Assembly (NCBI RefSeq): GCF_014773385.1
Contig: NZ_JACXAI010000017.1
Coordinates: forward strand, 62,001-126,000
DNA from: Metabacillus arenae
Lineage (GTDB): Bacteria; Bacillota; Bacilli; Bacillales; Bacillaceae
Length of the DNA stretch: 64,000 bases
Direction of reading: 5' to 3'
Shown here: one piece after another, positions 35,481-44,598 of the stretch
Layout of the letters: the number at the start of each line of letters is the position of its first letter
Position numbering within the stretch: the first letter of the stretch is position 1
Translations under genes and position numbers: made by a program
Notes under the pieces: generated by a model
What the model saw: the letters and a program-made list of their open reading frames with translations, nothing else
Database searches by the model: none
Told to the model about the DNA's origin: nothing

Positions 35481-35713
35481 TTTTAATAACCCTTCTTTTT
35501 CTGGATTTGCTGAAGAGGAAAACAAATTGATTGCTTGAAATGTCTGCGGATTTAGGAGCTGTTGATGCGGTGAACGCTTCAATTGCTAATTTATACGGTA
35601 CGAGCTTCCTAACAGTCGATAGAAAATTAACAGAAATTATATTTAATAAGCGCTCTAATCTACCTAATATTAAGAATATCTATTATACAATCGGTAAAAA
35701 TAGAGATTACTAG
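35467..35713 (+). pseudogene. truncated, frameshifted PIN-domain toxin remnant
   Basis: ATG 35467 begins MKIIDFNNPSFSGFAEEENK and stops at 35536-35538. In another frame (from 35531) a 60-codon piece encodes DLGAVDAVNASIANLYGTS, then FLTVDRKLTEI, and ends GKNRDY. The D-A-N-A helix followed by FLTVDRK is the C-terminal half of PIN (VapC-like) RNases, holding two of the acidic residues. The N-terminal active-site Asp region is missing. It is therefore an inactive toxin relic. Confidence 0.55.
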
Positions 35714-35714
35714 T

Positions 35715-35745
35715 AAGACCTTTCACACTAACCAGTGAGGTCTTT
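35715..35745 (+). terminator. intrinsic terminator after the PIN remnant
   Basis: AAGACCT...CACT / AGTG...AGGTCTT arms, then TTTTATT. Confidence 0.7.
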
Positions 35746-35791
35746 TTATTATGGATAAATTTCACCCTCCTCCCCTACCCTATTGTGAATA

Positions 35792-35842
35792 GAAAAAGAC
35801 AATCGTAGCTACGTTGCTGTAGGTTGGGATTGTCTTTTTTGT
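35792..35842 (+). terminator. second intrinsic terminator-like hairpin
   Basis: AAAAGACAATC / GATTGTCTTTT with a 24-base loop, then TTGTGTTTTT. It is about 50 bases after the first terminator with no gene between. Confidence 0.6.
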
Positions 35843-36026
35843 GTTTTTATTTTATTGGTATGAATCATAAGGACTGCTGTATTCAAAACGGCTTTCAAGT
35901 AGATCATTGCTAAGTAAATATTACAATTCTTCTATTGGTTTTTGCTCACATAATGAAGCATGAAGTAAGAATAATATTCAAAGCGCTCATATTTTGCCTA
36001 CATATAGATGAATGGGAGTTGATCAC

Positions 36027-36158
36027 TTGAAAGAAATTGAGGAAATGCAAAAGAATATTGTCAAGTTGCAAGAGAACATAAAGTTTAGACTTATGTTGTT
36101 GGAGAAGGCTAGAGAGATAATTAAGGGTATGCAGGTAGAAAAAAGTAAGGGCCATTAG
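36027..36158 (+). CDS. possible 43-aa coiled-coil peptide
   Basis: Starts at TTG 36027 (GGGAG 8 bases upstream), or ATG 36012 if the frame is extended. It encodes a heptad-like KEIEEMQKNIVKLQENIKFR followed by LMLLEKAREIIKGMQ, i.e. one amphipathic helix. No relation to neighbours is visible. Its composition supports coding, but no family is recognised. Confidence 0.45.
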   Translation: MKEIEEMQKNIVKLQENIKFRLMLLEKAREIIKGMQVEKSKGH

Positions 36159-36432
36159 TATGTACTTTATTGTTATGCAGTTACTCAAGCATTTCTTACC
36201 TTTATGAAAAATAATTTAGATACATTCGGTGTGAAGATTATGGATCATGATATCAACATATAGGGTGTACATAAAAAAGGTGAGTAATTTCAATGCTGGA
36301 TTTTCATTGCTCCTCTTTACAAATTGCTATATAATATTGGATAGTGAAAAAATAGTGAATCGTATACTATACTTTATTTTTGAATTTAGTGTTTAGGGTA
36401 TTTTAACCCTTATTAGATGGAGGATGTATGTC

Positions 36433-38052
36433 ATGATTGCTGTAAATAATGTCAGTTTGCGATATGGTGATCGCAAGCTTTTTGAAGATGTTAATATTAA
36501 ATTTACTCCGGGTAACTGCTATGGATTGATTGGGGCAAACGGTGCTGGTAAATCAACTTTTATAAAGATTCTTTCAGGTGAAATAGAAGCCCAAACCGGT
36601 GATGTAAGCATGACTCCTGGTGAACGTTTAGCTGTTTTAAAGCAAAATCACTTTGAGTATGAAGAACACGAAGTCTTGAAGGTAGTCATTATGGGACATC
36701 AGCGCCTTTACGAGGTTATGCAGGAAAAAGATGCGATTTATATGAAGCCTGATTTTTCTGATGAGGACGGAATGCGCGCCGCAGAACTTGAAGGGGAATT
36801 TGCTGAGCTTAATGGCTGGGAGGCCGAAAGTGAAGCAGCGATCCTTTTAAAGGGATTAGGAATTCCAGAGGATCTGCATAGTAAAAAAATGGCCGAATTA
36901 ACAGGCGGAGACAAAGTAAAGGTTTTGCTTGCTCAAGCCCTTTTCGGTAAACCGGATGTCCTTTTACTGGATGAGCCGACTAACCACTTAGATTTGCAAG
37001 CCATTAAATGGCTGGAAGAGTTTCTTATTAACTTTGAAAATACCGTCATTGTCGTATCCCATGACCGTCATTTTTTGAATAAGGTATGTACTCATATTGC
37101 AGATCTGGATTTTGGAAAGATCCAAATCTACGTCGGAAACTATGATTTTTGGTATGAATCAAGTCAGCTAGCATCTAAGCTTGCACAGGATGCGAACAAG
37201 AAAAAAGAAGAGCAGATTAAACAACTACAGGAATTTATTGCTCGATTTAGTGCAAATGCATCAAAATCTAAACAAGCAACCTCCAGAAAAAAATTGCTGG
37301 ATAAAATTACGCTTGATGATATTAAGCCATCCTCACGTCGTTATCCATACGTAAACTTCACACCTGAGCGTGAGGTCGGTAATGATTTATTACGTGTGGA
37401 AGGTATTACAAAAACGATTGACGGTGTAAAGGTTCTTGACAATGTCAGCTTTATTTTAAATAAAGGTGATAAAGCCGCTCTTGTCGGCAGAGATGAAATT
37501 GCAAAAACGACTCTGTTCAAAATATTAAGCGGAGAAATGGAGCCTGACAGCGGAACCTTTAAATGGGGGATTACGACAAGTCAAGCCTATTTCCCTAAGG
37601 ATAACAGTGAATATTTTGAAGGCTGTGACATGAACCTGGTGGATTGGCTTCGTCAATATTCTCCAAATGATCAAAGCGAAAGCTTCTTAAGAGGTTTCTT
37701 AGGAAGAATGCTGTTCTCAGGAGAAGAAGTCATGAAGAAGGCAAGCGTCCTTTCCGGAGGAGAAAAAGTCCGCTGTATGCTCTCAAAAATGATGCTGGCC
37801 GGAGCCAATATCTTAATGCTTGATGAGCCGACAAACCATTTAGATTTAGAATCTATAACAGCACTTAATAATGGTTTAATTAGCTTTAAAGGGTCCATGA
37901 TCTTTACATCTCATGACCATCAATTCGTTCAAACGATTGCGAACCGGGTTATTGAAATTACGCCAAAAGGTGTAGTGGATAAAACGATGACATATGACGA
38001 ATATCTTGAGAATGAAGAAGTTCAAAAGCAAGTTGAGACAATGTATGCATAA
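36433..38052 (+). CDS. ykpA: ABC-F family ATPase, YkpA/YbiT-like
   Basis: A 539-residue soluble protein with two ABC domains. The first has Walker A GANGAGKST (34-42) and a LTGGDKVK signature; LLLDEPTNHLDL marks Walker B. An inter-domain linker (about 245-305) leads to the second domain, whose P-loop is degenerate (GRDEIAKTT), as is usual in this subfamily. LSGGEKVRCM and MLDEPTNHLDL are intact. It is a translation-associated ABC-F with a presumed ribosomal role. I choose ATG 36433, since TGGAGG is 10 bases upstream; the ATG at 36424 abuts it. Confidence 0.93.
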   Translation: MIAVNNVSLRYGDRKLFEDVNIKFTPGNCYGLIGANGAGKSTFIKILSGEIEAQTGDVSMTPGERLAVLKQNHFEYEEHEVLKVVIMGHQRLYEVMQEKDAIYMKPDFSDEDGMRAAELEGEFAELNGWEAESEAAILLKGLGIPEDLHSKKMAELTGGDKVKVLLAQALFGKPDVLLLDEPTNHLDLQAIKWLEEFLINFENTVIVVSHDRHFLNKVCTHIADLDFGKIQIYVGNYDFWYESSQLASKLAQDANKKKEEQIKQLQEFIARFSANASKSKQATSRKKLLDKITLDDIKPSSRRYPYVNFTPEREVGNDLLRVEGITKTIDGVKVLDNVSFILNKGDKAALVGRDEIAKTTLFKILSGEMEPDSGTFKWGITTSQAYFPKDNSEYFEGCDMNLVDWLRQYSPNDQSESFLRGFLGRMLFSGEEVMKKASVLSGGEKVRCMLSKMMLAGANILMLDEPTNHLDLESITALNNGLISFKGSMIFTSHDHQFVQTIANRVIEITPKGVVDKTMTYDEYLENEEVQKQVETMYA

Positions 38053-38076
38053 AAATAAAACCAGTTTCAGTTATAT

Positions 38077-38110
38077 AAAAGAGGCAGCGAGTTTACTGCC
38101 TCTTTTCATT
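38077..38110 (+). terminator. intrinsic terminator after ykpA
   Basis: Stem AAAAGAGGCAG / CTGCCTCTTTT with an 8-base loop, then CATT. Confidence 0.85.
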
Positions 38111-38332
38111 ATGTAAGAAATCATAAATTCTCACCTTGTTAATCGGAAAACCTTTTTGCTAGAATGGGATTTTGAAATGAAAATAACGTTATTTATTTAA
38201 AGATAATGATGAAAGCACGGGCAATATGTAGTCTTTGTTAAAATTTTATTAAGAACAAGGAATTATTAAAACCTTACCGAAATTTAATAAAAGAATAGCA
38301 GGGCATAATTTACAAAGTAGCAGGGTGAGAAA

Positions 38333-39568
38333 ATGTTGGAATCCATTCAAAGTTTATGTTTGCATGTTGTCTTTATTTTGTTTTCGACTTTACTATACCA
38401 GGTCTTTTTTCAAGAAAATCATGAAGCTAGAAAAAAGATTGGTTCCAAATTTTTCATCTTAACACTTATCATTTTACTCTTTACGATGATTCAACCAGTA
38501 TCCTATTCCGACCAATATAAATACGACTTTAAAGCGATTGCTATTATCCTTGCCTTTTTATATGGGGGAAAGCAAGTTGGATTTGCTGTTTTCACATTTT
38601 TGCTCTTATTTGGATACTTCACTGATCACCGTATGTTAGTATTGGCAGGAAACTATACCATTTTTTGTGTTTTGTTAATTCCGATTTCTAATTTATTTCA
38701 CACCTATAGAAGAAGAGGCAAAATGATTGTCATCAGCCTGTTCTTTTTAACCATCCCCATTACTCGGACAATCTATCTCTTTTTAATGGATGATTATACA
38801 CAAATGCTGTTTGAATTAACTTCTTCTTTCATTATATGGGCTACTTTAGCAGCGGTGGTTTTTTTAATCGAGAATATGGGAGAACAGCTGGAAATGAGGC
38901 AGGAATTGCAAAAAACTGAAAAATTGAATGTAATCAGTCAGCTGGCAGCTTCTGTAGCACATGAGATACGGAATCCAATGACTTCTGTAAGAGGGTTCAT
39001 GCAGCTATTACAACGGGAGCCGCTTACGAGGGAACAGAAGCGTTATATTGATGTATCAATCGACGAATTGGACAGAGCCCAAGAAATCATAAATCAATAC
39101 CTTGCTTTGGCAAAGCCGCAAACGAATGAAAATGAAATCATTAACTTTACTGAGCTGATTCATAAAACAATTGATATCATGCATTCCTATTCTGTTCTAA
39201 ATAACATTCAAATCACTCATCAAATCGAGGACTCATTAAAAATAAAAGGTTCGAGGATAGAGATTCAACAAGTTCTGATCAATCTAATTAAAAATGCTAT
39301 AGAAGCCATTCAAAGCGAAGGGGTTATCCGAATAATGGCTAAAATGAATGATAACCAAACGATTACGGTTCAAGTAGAGGACAATGGCATTGGAATGAGC
39401 ATAAAGCAAATCAATCGGTTAGGCAGCCCTTATTATTCCACGAAAGAAAAAGGAACGGGTTTGGGGTTGACTGTTTGTTTTCAAATTATTAAACAAATGG
39501 GTGGAAAGATAAAAATCGCCAGCGAACCAGGAAAAGGTACGTGCTTTACAATCACATTTATTACATAG
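38333..39568 (+). CDS. membrane sensor histidine kinase (KinB-like sporulation kinase)
   Basis: A 411-residue kinase. Six membrane helices (about 5-178) with little outside loop belong to the 5TM/LYT-like sensor type. HisKA follows with phospho-acceptor His210 in SVAHEIRNPMTSVRGFM, then HATPase with the N box NLIKNAIEAI, VEDNGIGM and GTGLGL. The H box matches the KinA-KinB class that feeds Spo0F/Spo0A, and no response regulator is adjacent in the same direction, so an orphan phosphorelay kinase is likely. AGGGTGA precedes the ATG. Confidence 0.85.
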   Translation: MLESIQSLCLHVVFILFSTLLYQVFFQENHEARKKIGSKFFILTLIILLFTMIQPVSYSDQYKYDFKAIAIILAFLYGGKQVGFAVFTFLLLFGYFTDHRMLVLAGNYTIFCVLLIPISNLFHTYRRRGKMIVISLFFLTIPITRTIYLFLMDDYTQMLFELTSSFIIWATLAAVVFLIENMGEQLEMRQELQKTEKLNVISQLAASVAHEIRNPMTSVRGFMQLLQREPLTREQKRYIDVSIDELDRAQEIINQYLALAKPQTNENEIINFTELIHKTIDIMHSYSVLNNIQITHQIEDSLKIKGSRIEIQQVLINLIKNAIEAIQSEGVIRIMAKMNDNQTITVQVEDNGIGMSIKQINRLGSPYYSTKEKGTGLGLTVCFQIIKQMGGKIKIASEPGKGTCFTITFIT

Positions 39569-39572
39569 AAAG

Positions 39573-39597
39573 TATCAGGTACCATTGGTGCCTGATA
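39573..39597. terminator. hairpin between convergent kinase and lytT-like genes
   Basis: TATCAGGTACC / GGTGCCTGATA with a 3-base loop (one G-U pair). The T run is weak, but it lies between two convergent stop codons. It shares the GGTACC/GGTGCC core with the repeats at 47667-47756 and 55743-55787. Confidence 0.55.
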
Positions 39598-39611
39598 TCT
39601 CCCTAAGATGT

Positions 39612-40340
39612 TTATAACTCAAGCTTCATTCGCAATGCTTTCACATAATTTCGACTGACGGAAAGCTGTTCTTTTTTGCCAATAAGTTCTAAATGATAGG
39701 CACCATTAAACCAAGGGATCAAACGGGAGACATAGCTTAAGTTTACGAGATAGCTTTTATGGATGCGAAAGAACTCATAGCCCTTTAAACGCGTCTCTAA
39801 CTCTTTTATAGGCATTTTTGTTTCATATTGATTGTCTGTAGTAACAATTTTGGTCACTCTATCATCCCGATAGATATATAAAATTTCTTTAGGAGAGATA
39901 TAGAGAATTTCATCCTCACCTTCTATTGCCAATCTTGCGGGTGATGCAGGAGCCCCCTCACTTGGCTTTATTAAACGCGTGCTTATGCGATTTACGGTTT
40001 CTTTTATCTGTTCTTCTTCAAAAGGCTTGAGGATATAATCGATTGCTTCGTGCCGAAAAGCTTCAACTGCAAAGTCAGGATAGGCAGTAGCAAATACGAG
40101 AAGCGGCGTTTTCTTTAATTCATGTAATCCCTTAGCCGTTTCCATCCCATTCATATTTCCCATTTCAATATCTAAAAACACGACATCGGGATGAAGCTGA
40201 AGACATTTCATTATCGCTTCTTCACCAGATTCTGCTTCACCGATGACATCAATGATTTCAAAGTTTGAAAGCAAATGTTTCAATTCGTCCCGGCTGTATC
40301 GTTCATCATCCACAATCAAGACCTTAATGGAGTTTTTCAT
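39612..40340 (-). CDS. lytT: LytTR-family response regulator
   Basis: A 242-residue regulator. The receiver domain (about 5-120) has DD11-12, phospho-acceptor Asp57 in VFLDIEMG, Thr/Ala in FATAYP and Lys in YILKPF. A LytTR DNA-binding domain follows (about 140-240). Its start overlaps the end of the lytS-type kinase by 4 bases, so it is the paired regulator. LytT/LytR proteins control murein-associated genes, and in B. subtilis the LytST pair controls pyruvate transport genes. Confidence 0.92.
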   Translation of the reverse strand: MKNSIKVLIVDDERYSRDELKHLLSNFEIIDVIGEAESGEEAIMKCLQLHPDVVFLDIEMGNMNGMETAKGLHELKKTPLLVFATAYPDFAVEAFRHEAIDYILKPFEEEQIKETVNRISTRLIKPSEGAPASPARLAIEGEDEILYISPKEILYIYRDDRVTKIVTTDNQYETKMPIKELETRLKGYEFFRIHKSYLVNLSYVSRLIPWFNGAYHLELIGKKEQLSVSRNYVKALRMKLEL

Positions 40341-42082
40341 ATTCCTTGTTCCCCCGTTTTCTTTGGCAGATGGAAGCTAACAGTAGTTCCTTTATTCTCT
40401 GAGCTTATAAATTGCAGGGCAGATTCTTTCCCAAACATCATAACTAATCGTCTGTTTACATTATATAAACCGATACCTGTTCCGTTTTTTGAAGGCATTA
40501 TTTCGTTTCCGAGCTGTTCTAATTTATTTTTTTCGATTCCTTTTCCATTATCCTGTACCTTAATCGTGATTCCGCCTGCGCAAATATGAACAGAAATGAT
40601 GATAAGCCAGTTAGTGTCCATGTGCTTGATCCCATGCTTGATTGCGTTTTCAACGATCGGCTGCAACGTCAAAGGCGGAAGGTGATAGGAGAGAGCTGCC
40701 TGATCAATCTCATATTGGACCTTCAGCTTTCCTACAAATCTTGCTTGTTCAATTGATAAATACGCCTGCACATGATCCATCTCTTCCTTTAAGGACGCCC
40801 AATTTTTTGTCGTACCAGTCAGGTTTTGACGAATAAATTTTGATAACTGAATCAGTAATTTTCTAGCATGAACAGGGTTAGTGCGTATCAACGATACAAT
40901 GATATTTAATGAATTAAAAAGGAAGTGCGGGCTGATTTGGGCTTGCAGCGCTTTTATTTCGGCTTCCTTTGCAAGCTGGTGAGCATGATCTGCCTCTGAG
41001 ATTTCTAATTGATGGCTAAGCAAAGAACTAAGACCCGTGATGAGTTCAATATCTATGTGTGAAATGTCTTTCTGTTGCCGAAAATAAAATTTTAACGTTC
41101 CAACTGTTTTATTCCTCTTTTTTAGAGGTGAGATGACAGCTGCTCCTAATGGACAATTTGTTTTTAAGCATTCAATTTCTTTCTTTTCGACAATCAGCAT
41201 TTTGCCAGCATGCAAGACCTTTTTGGTAGCATTTGTTTGGATTGGAAGATTGGCTTGATGATGATCATTCCCTTGGCCAACATGTGCCAAAATCCTTTTC
41301 TCATCAGTGATCGATATCGCGCTTGCTTGAACCTCCCGAATAAGAATTTCACAAACCGTTTTTGCTGAATCGGCATTTAGTCCTTTCCGCATGTAAGCAA
41401 GTGTTTTTTCAGCTAACCGTAAAGCTTTCTGAGCTTGAAGGGCACCGATCTTTTCTTCTTCATTTATCACGTTGCGAATAATGAGAAGAAAGAGAGCAGA
41501 GCCAAGGCCATTGGCAATAATCATTGGCATCCCGATGCCTTCCACCAACGTAAGGGCCATATTAAATGGCTTGGCAACGAGAAGAATGATGAGCATTTGA
41601 ATAGCTTCTGCCAAGCTTCCAACGATTAGAGCGGTAGATAATTTAAAACCTGGCTGCTTTTTATGGAACAGACTAGAGATAATTCCCGCGACTACTGCTG
41701 ATACAGCACAGGCTAATGCGGTAAAACCCCCCATAAAATATCGATGGGCTCCTGCAATGATTCCGGCTCCAATTCCAACCTTATAGCCTCCTAATAAGCC
41801 TGCAATAATGATTCCAATGACTCTAGAGTTAGCTATCGCTTCATCTTGGGCAACTTCATAGGACCAGCGATTAAATTCTAAAGATTCGGTATTGAAGGTT
41901 AAACCAGTATAGGTTCCAATGACACCGAAAAAACCAAAAAAAACAATGGCAAACAGTTGCTGCCGATTAGAAATATCGTCTCTTCTCATCAATTGCTTGA
42001 TAAAAGAAAATCGGGTCATAACGAAAGCAACTGTCACGATAATACCCAGCCGTTCAATCATGGTTATTAATAATTCAATCAT
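40337..42082 (-). CDS. lytS: LytS-type sensor histidine kinase
   Basis: A 581-residue membrane kinase: a 5TM-5TMR_LYT sensor (about 5-195), a GAF-like domain (about 225-360) with two cysteines (CLKTNC), a His_kinase domain with the phosphoryl His in SPHFLFNSLN (about 388-397), and HATPase with VENAIKHG, VQDNGKGI and GTGIGL. This is the LytS/BtsS family, whose members sense extracellular pyruvate or membrane potential. No lrgAB or pftAB genes follow inside the window. Confidence 0.92.
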   Translation of the reverse strand: MIELLITMIERLGIIVTVAFVMTRFSFIKQLMRRDDISNRQQLFAIVFFGFFGVIGTYTGLTFNTESLEFNRWSYEVAQDEAIANSRVIGIIIAGLLGGYKVGIGAGIIAGAHRYFMGGFTALACAVSAVVAGIISSLFHKKQPGFKLSTALIVGSLAEAIQMLIILLVAKPFNMALTLVEGIGMPMIIANGLGSALFLLIIRNVINEEEKIGALQAQKALRLAEKTLAYMRKGLNADSAKTVCEILIREVQASAISITDEKRILAHVGQGNDHHQANLPIQTNATKKVLHAGKMLIVEKKEIECLKTNCPLGAAVISPLKKRNKTVGTLKFYFRQQKDISHIDIELITGLSSLLSHQLEISEADHAHQLAKEAEIKALQAQISPHFLFNSLNIIVSLIRTNPVHARKLLIQLSKFIRQNLTGTTKNWASLKEEMDHVQAYLSIEQARFVGKLKVQYEIDQAALSYHLPPLTLQPIVENAIKHGIKHMDTNWLIIISVHICAGGITIKVQDNGKGIEKNKLEQLGNEIMPSKNGTGIGLYNVNRRLVMMFGKESALQFISSENKGTTVSFHLPKKTGEQGI

Positions 42083-42297
42083 AGTTTAGTCACCAACAGA
42101 ACTCGTTTTTCTTATTGTAAACGAAAACACATAGGAAGAAAAACAAGTCTTAGTATATCTTGTTGAAATGGACTTATAAAAAGAAGACATAAAAAAAGAA
42201 GCCCAAATCGAAATACATTAGTTTGGGATTCTTTTTTTCTTTATTATATTTGTTTATTTCTTTTCATCTCAAAGCTATTCCGATTTGTATCCTACAA

Positions 42298-42492
42298 TTA
42301 AGAAAGATCTTTTAATTTTTCTGATAACCGCAGGAATTCTCTTTTGTTTCTGTCTTGTAAGGACTGGTCAATTTTTTGTTGGATTTTCTTTTTTCGGAAA
42401 TCAAGCAGAGCCTTGTCTAACACCATTTCAGCAAATAGAGAATCAATGACATTTACTTCAGATTGTGGTGAATTAAGCAATTTCTGTTCCAT
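42298..42492 (-). CDS. IDEAL-domain small protein
   Basis: 64 residues with an IDEAL domain (about 18-60: SLFAEMVLDKALLDFRKKK and DRNKREFLRLSEKLKDL). IDEAL domains are found in Bacillus proteins such as ComK-binding and YpiB-type regulators and bind partners by a helix hairpin. AAGGAG is 8 bases before ATG. It is monocistronic with no obvious partner nearby. Confidence 0.85.
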   Translation of the reverse strand: MEQKLLNSPQSEVNVIDSLFAEMVLDKALLDFRKKKIQQKIDQSLQDRNKREFLRLSEKLKDLS

Positions 42493-43028
42493 AAAAATCA
42501 GCTCCTTGACCTTTTTTCTATTATACTATCAATTTTCATACTATTCAAACCATTTAATTAAAAATGCGTAGTCCAACTCCATGAGCCTTAGGGAGATAAG
42601 CTTTTAGCCTTAAAACTTTGTGTTCATATTTGAAAAGTAAGGTGAAAGAATAGGCGGATATCTAAAAAAGTTGTCATGCTGTAGAGGACATCAAGTTCCA
42701 GATTATATGGGTGACAAAGTAAAGGTATTAAGTGCTGAATGGACCCATCGCCATAAGAGTAGGGGAGTAAATCTGAAAAGGGTGTGATGCAAGGGGAATC
42801 ACGATCTTGCAAAGGAGTGTCCGAAAAGATCAAATTCACTTACTGCTGTCTAGGTGACCAAGTCAGATTCTGGAAAATTTATGCACTACTCAAAAGGACG
42901 AACATCAGGTTATTACAGGATGAATTCAGTGAGATCAAAAAAATACTGGGGGCAGAGAGGATATTTTTGAATTCATTGGTACAGTGACGAAAATCATTAG
43001 TAGCTGTATAGCCAATCATATCAAAAAT
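42493..43028. other. intergenic region, no supported gene
   Basis: ORFs here (e.g. 26 codons at 42708) have no RBS. The composition is more GC-rich and purine-rich than other gaps, so it may hold a decayed gene, but I recognise nothing. Confidence 0.45.
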
Positions 43029-43052
43029 AAAGAGCCAGATGCCTGGCTCTTT
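43029..43052 (-). terminator. intrinsic terminator of opuAC-like gene
   Basis: A perfect 10-bp stem AAAGAGCCAG / CTGGCTCTTT with a 4-base loop. On the minus strand it is followed by ATTTTTG. Confidence 0.9.
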
Positions 43053-43061
43053 CAATGTAAA

Positions 43062-43925
43062 CTATTCAACCCAGCTGTCAACAAGGTCGCGGTTTTCTTC
43101 AACCCACTTTTTTGCCCCTTCCTCAGGAGAAGAAGCTTTCTCAACTTCTTTAATAAGGGTTCCTAATTGTTCTTTATCCATTTGCCATGTATTCATCCAA
43201 TTCATTACTTGTTTATGGTCCTGTTTGAATTCAGGCCTCATTAAATATTGTATGTTGTCAGGTTTTCCATAGACATTTTTTGGTTCTTCCAAATATTTTA
43301 AATCTAACTCCGTAAAGATCCAATGAGGGTCCCATAATGTAGTGACAATCGGTTTTTTATCTTTATACGCTTTCTGAAGCTCGGTTAACATGGCTGTTTC
43401 AGATGATTCAACAAGGTCCAAGTCAAGCTGATAGTCTTTTACTAGTTCGCTAGTCAGTTTCATGAGGGCAGAACCTGGATCAATTCCAATAATCTCGCCA
43501 TTTATCTCCTCTTTAATGCCATTTAAATCTTCTACAGAATTAACATTCTCCATATAAGTTGGAACAGCTAAGCCAAGCTTGGTATTTTCATACCATACCT
43601 CTCCGATTTCAACCTGATTCTTATATTTTTCATATAAATCCTTATCTGTTCCAGGAAGCCAGGCTTGAGTCGTAATATCAATGTCACTGCGGGCAATTCC
43701 TGTCCACATCGCAGCTTTGTCGAGCTCCTGCAAATTTACTTCATAGCCTTTTTCTTCTAAGATCACTTTCCACAGATTGGCGGTTGCTATATTGTCGATC
43801 CAGTTGACCATTCCTATTTTAATGGTTTTCTTTTCTTCTTCTGAAGCATTATTTCCGCAACCGGAAAGGATCAGTGAGAAAATAAGGAGGAAGACTAAAT
43901 AAGTAGATATTTTTTTTTGCAACAT
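43062..43925 (-). CDS. opuAC: glycine betaine ABC transporter substrate-binding lipoprotein
   Basis: A 287-residue lipoprotein. Signal with lipobox LSGC, then the OpuAC/ProX-type binding domain: VNWIDNIATANLW, AWLPGTDKDLYEKYK, GIDPGSALM and LWDPHWIFTELDLKYL, the last with aromatic residues that cage the trimethylammonium group. I start at ATG 43925 with AAGGAGC 4-5 bases upstream. Unusually the gene is divergent from the ATPase and permease genes; in B. subtilis opuAA-AB-AC form one operon. Confidence 0.9.
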   Translation of the reverse strand: MLQKKISTYLVFLLIFSLILSGCGNNASEEEKKTIKIGMVNWIDNIATANLWKVILEEKGYEVNLQELDKAAMWTGIARSDIDITTQAWLPGTDKDLYEKYKNQVEIGEVWYENTKLGLAVPTYMENVNSVEDLNGIKEEINGEIIGIDPGSALMKLTSELVKDYQLDLDLVESSETAMLTELQKAYKDKKPIVTTLWDPHWIFTELDLKYLEEPKNVYGKPDNIQYLMRPEFKQDHKQVMNWMNTWQMDKEQLGTLIKEVEKASSPEEGAKKWVEENRDLVDSWVE

Positions 43926-44598
43926 AATTGCTCCTTTCTTAAAGACTAACAAAAATTAAGTCTACTAAAGTATTTAAATGAAATGGGCTCATTGGCAGAT
44001 CTCAATTGATCATGCCAAACAATTTTCACCTCCTGGTGGACTCGCATTCGTATTTCCAATATGTAGGATACGTCAAATTATACCCGAGTTTGTTCGTTTA
44101 AAAACATATAAATAAAAAAAACAAAAATTCCCCCTTATTTATTTTTTTGAAGAGCGTAAAAGTTACAAATTAAATGTATTTTTGTAAAATTTATTGTGAA
44201 GTCGTTAACTTATTTATTCCATTGTAAACAAACAATTTTTTGATAGAAAAGGATGTTCGAAGGATAACAATTTATTTTCTTAAAAAATATGTTTAACTAA
44301 TAGATAGTTGGGTATATGAATATGGTCCCGCTTTAATGTTCTTGCTCATGATAAGAAGACAGTAGCTGCGATTATATAGCACTTCGCTTCAAAACAACCT
44401 TTACTATCATCTCCTATGATTAATAAGCACTAGCCATCCGGCATGAAGCTTGCTTCTATTTTTGATATGTGGAATCAAATTCATCAAAATCACAAACAAC
44501 GAAGGAAACTACAATACAATAGATTTAACTTTTAATAGGTGAGAGTCACAGATAGAAAGAGGTTTAGCAGCAGGAAGAAAATTGGAAGAGGTGGAGCA
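43926..44598. other. divergent regulatory region between opuAC and opuAA-AB
   Basis: About 670 AT-rich bases with no ORF of note. It must hold both promoters of the split glycine betaine system. Candidates are many and none stands out. A run of A around 44110-44130 and several TTGTAAAC/GTTTAC-like words could be regulator sites. Confidence 0.45.

Noticed and set aside
37440-37520. Degenerate second Walker A (GRDEIAKTT) in the YkpA-like ABC-F as a sign of gene damage
   Set aside because: The YkpA/YbiT subfamily commonly has a modified second P-loop; all other motifs and the length are normal.
42708-42788. 26-codon ORF MGDKVKVLSAEWTHRHK...
   Set aside because: No SD and no neighbours in the same direction; probably chance.
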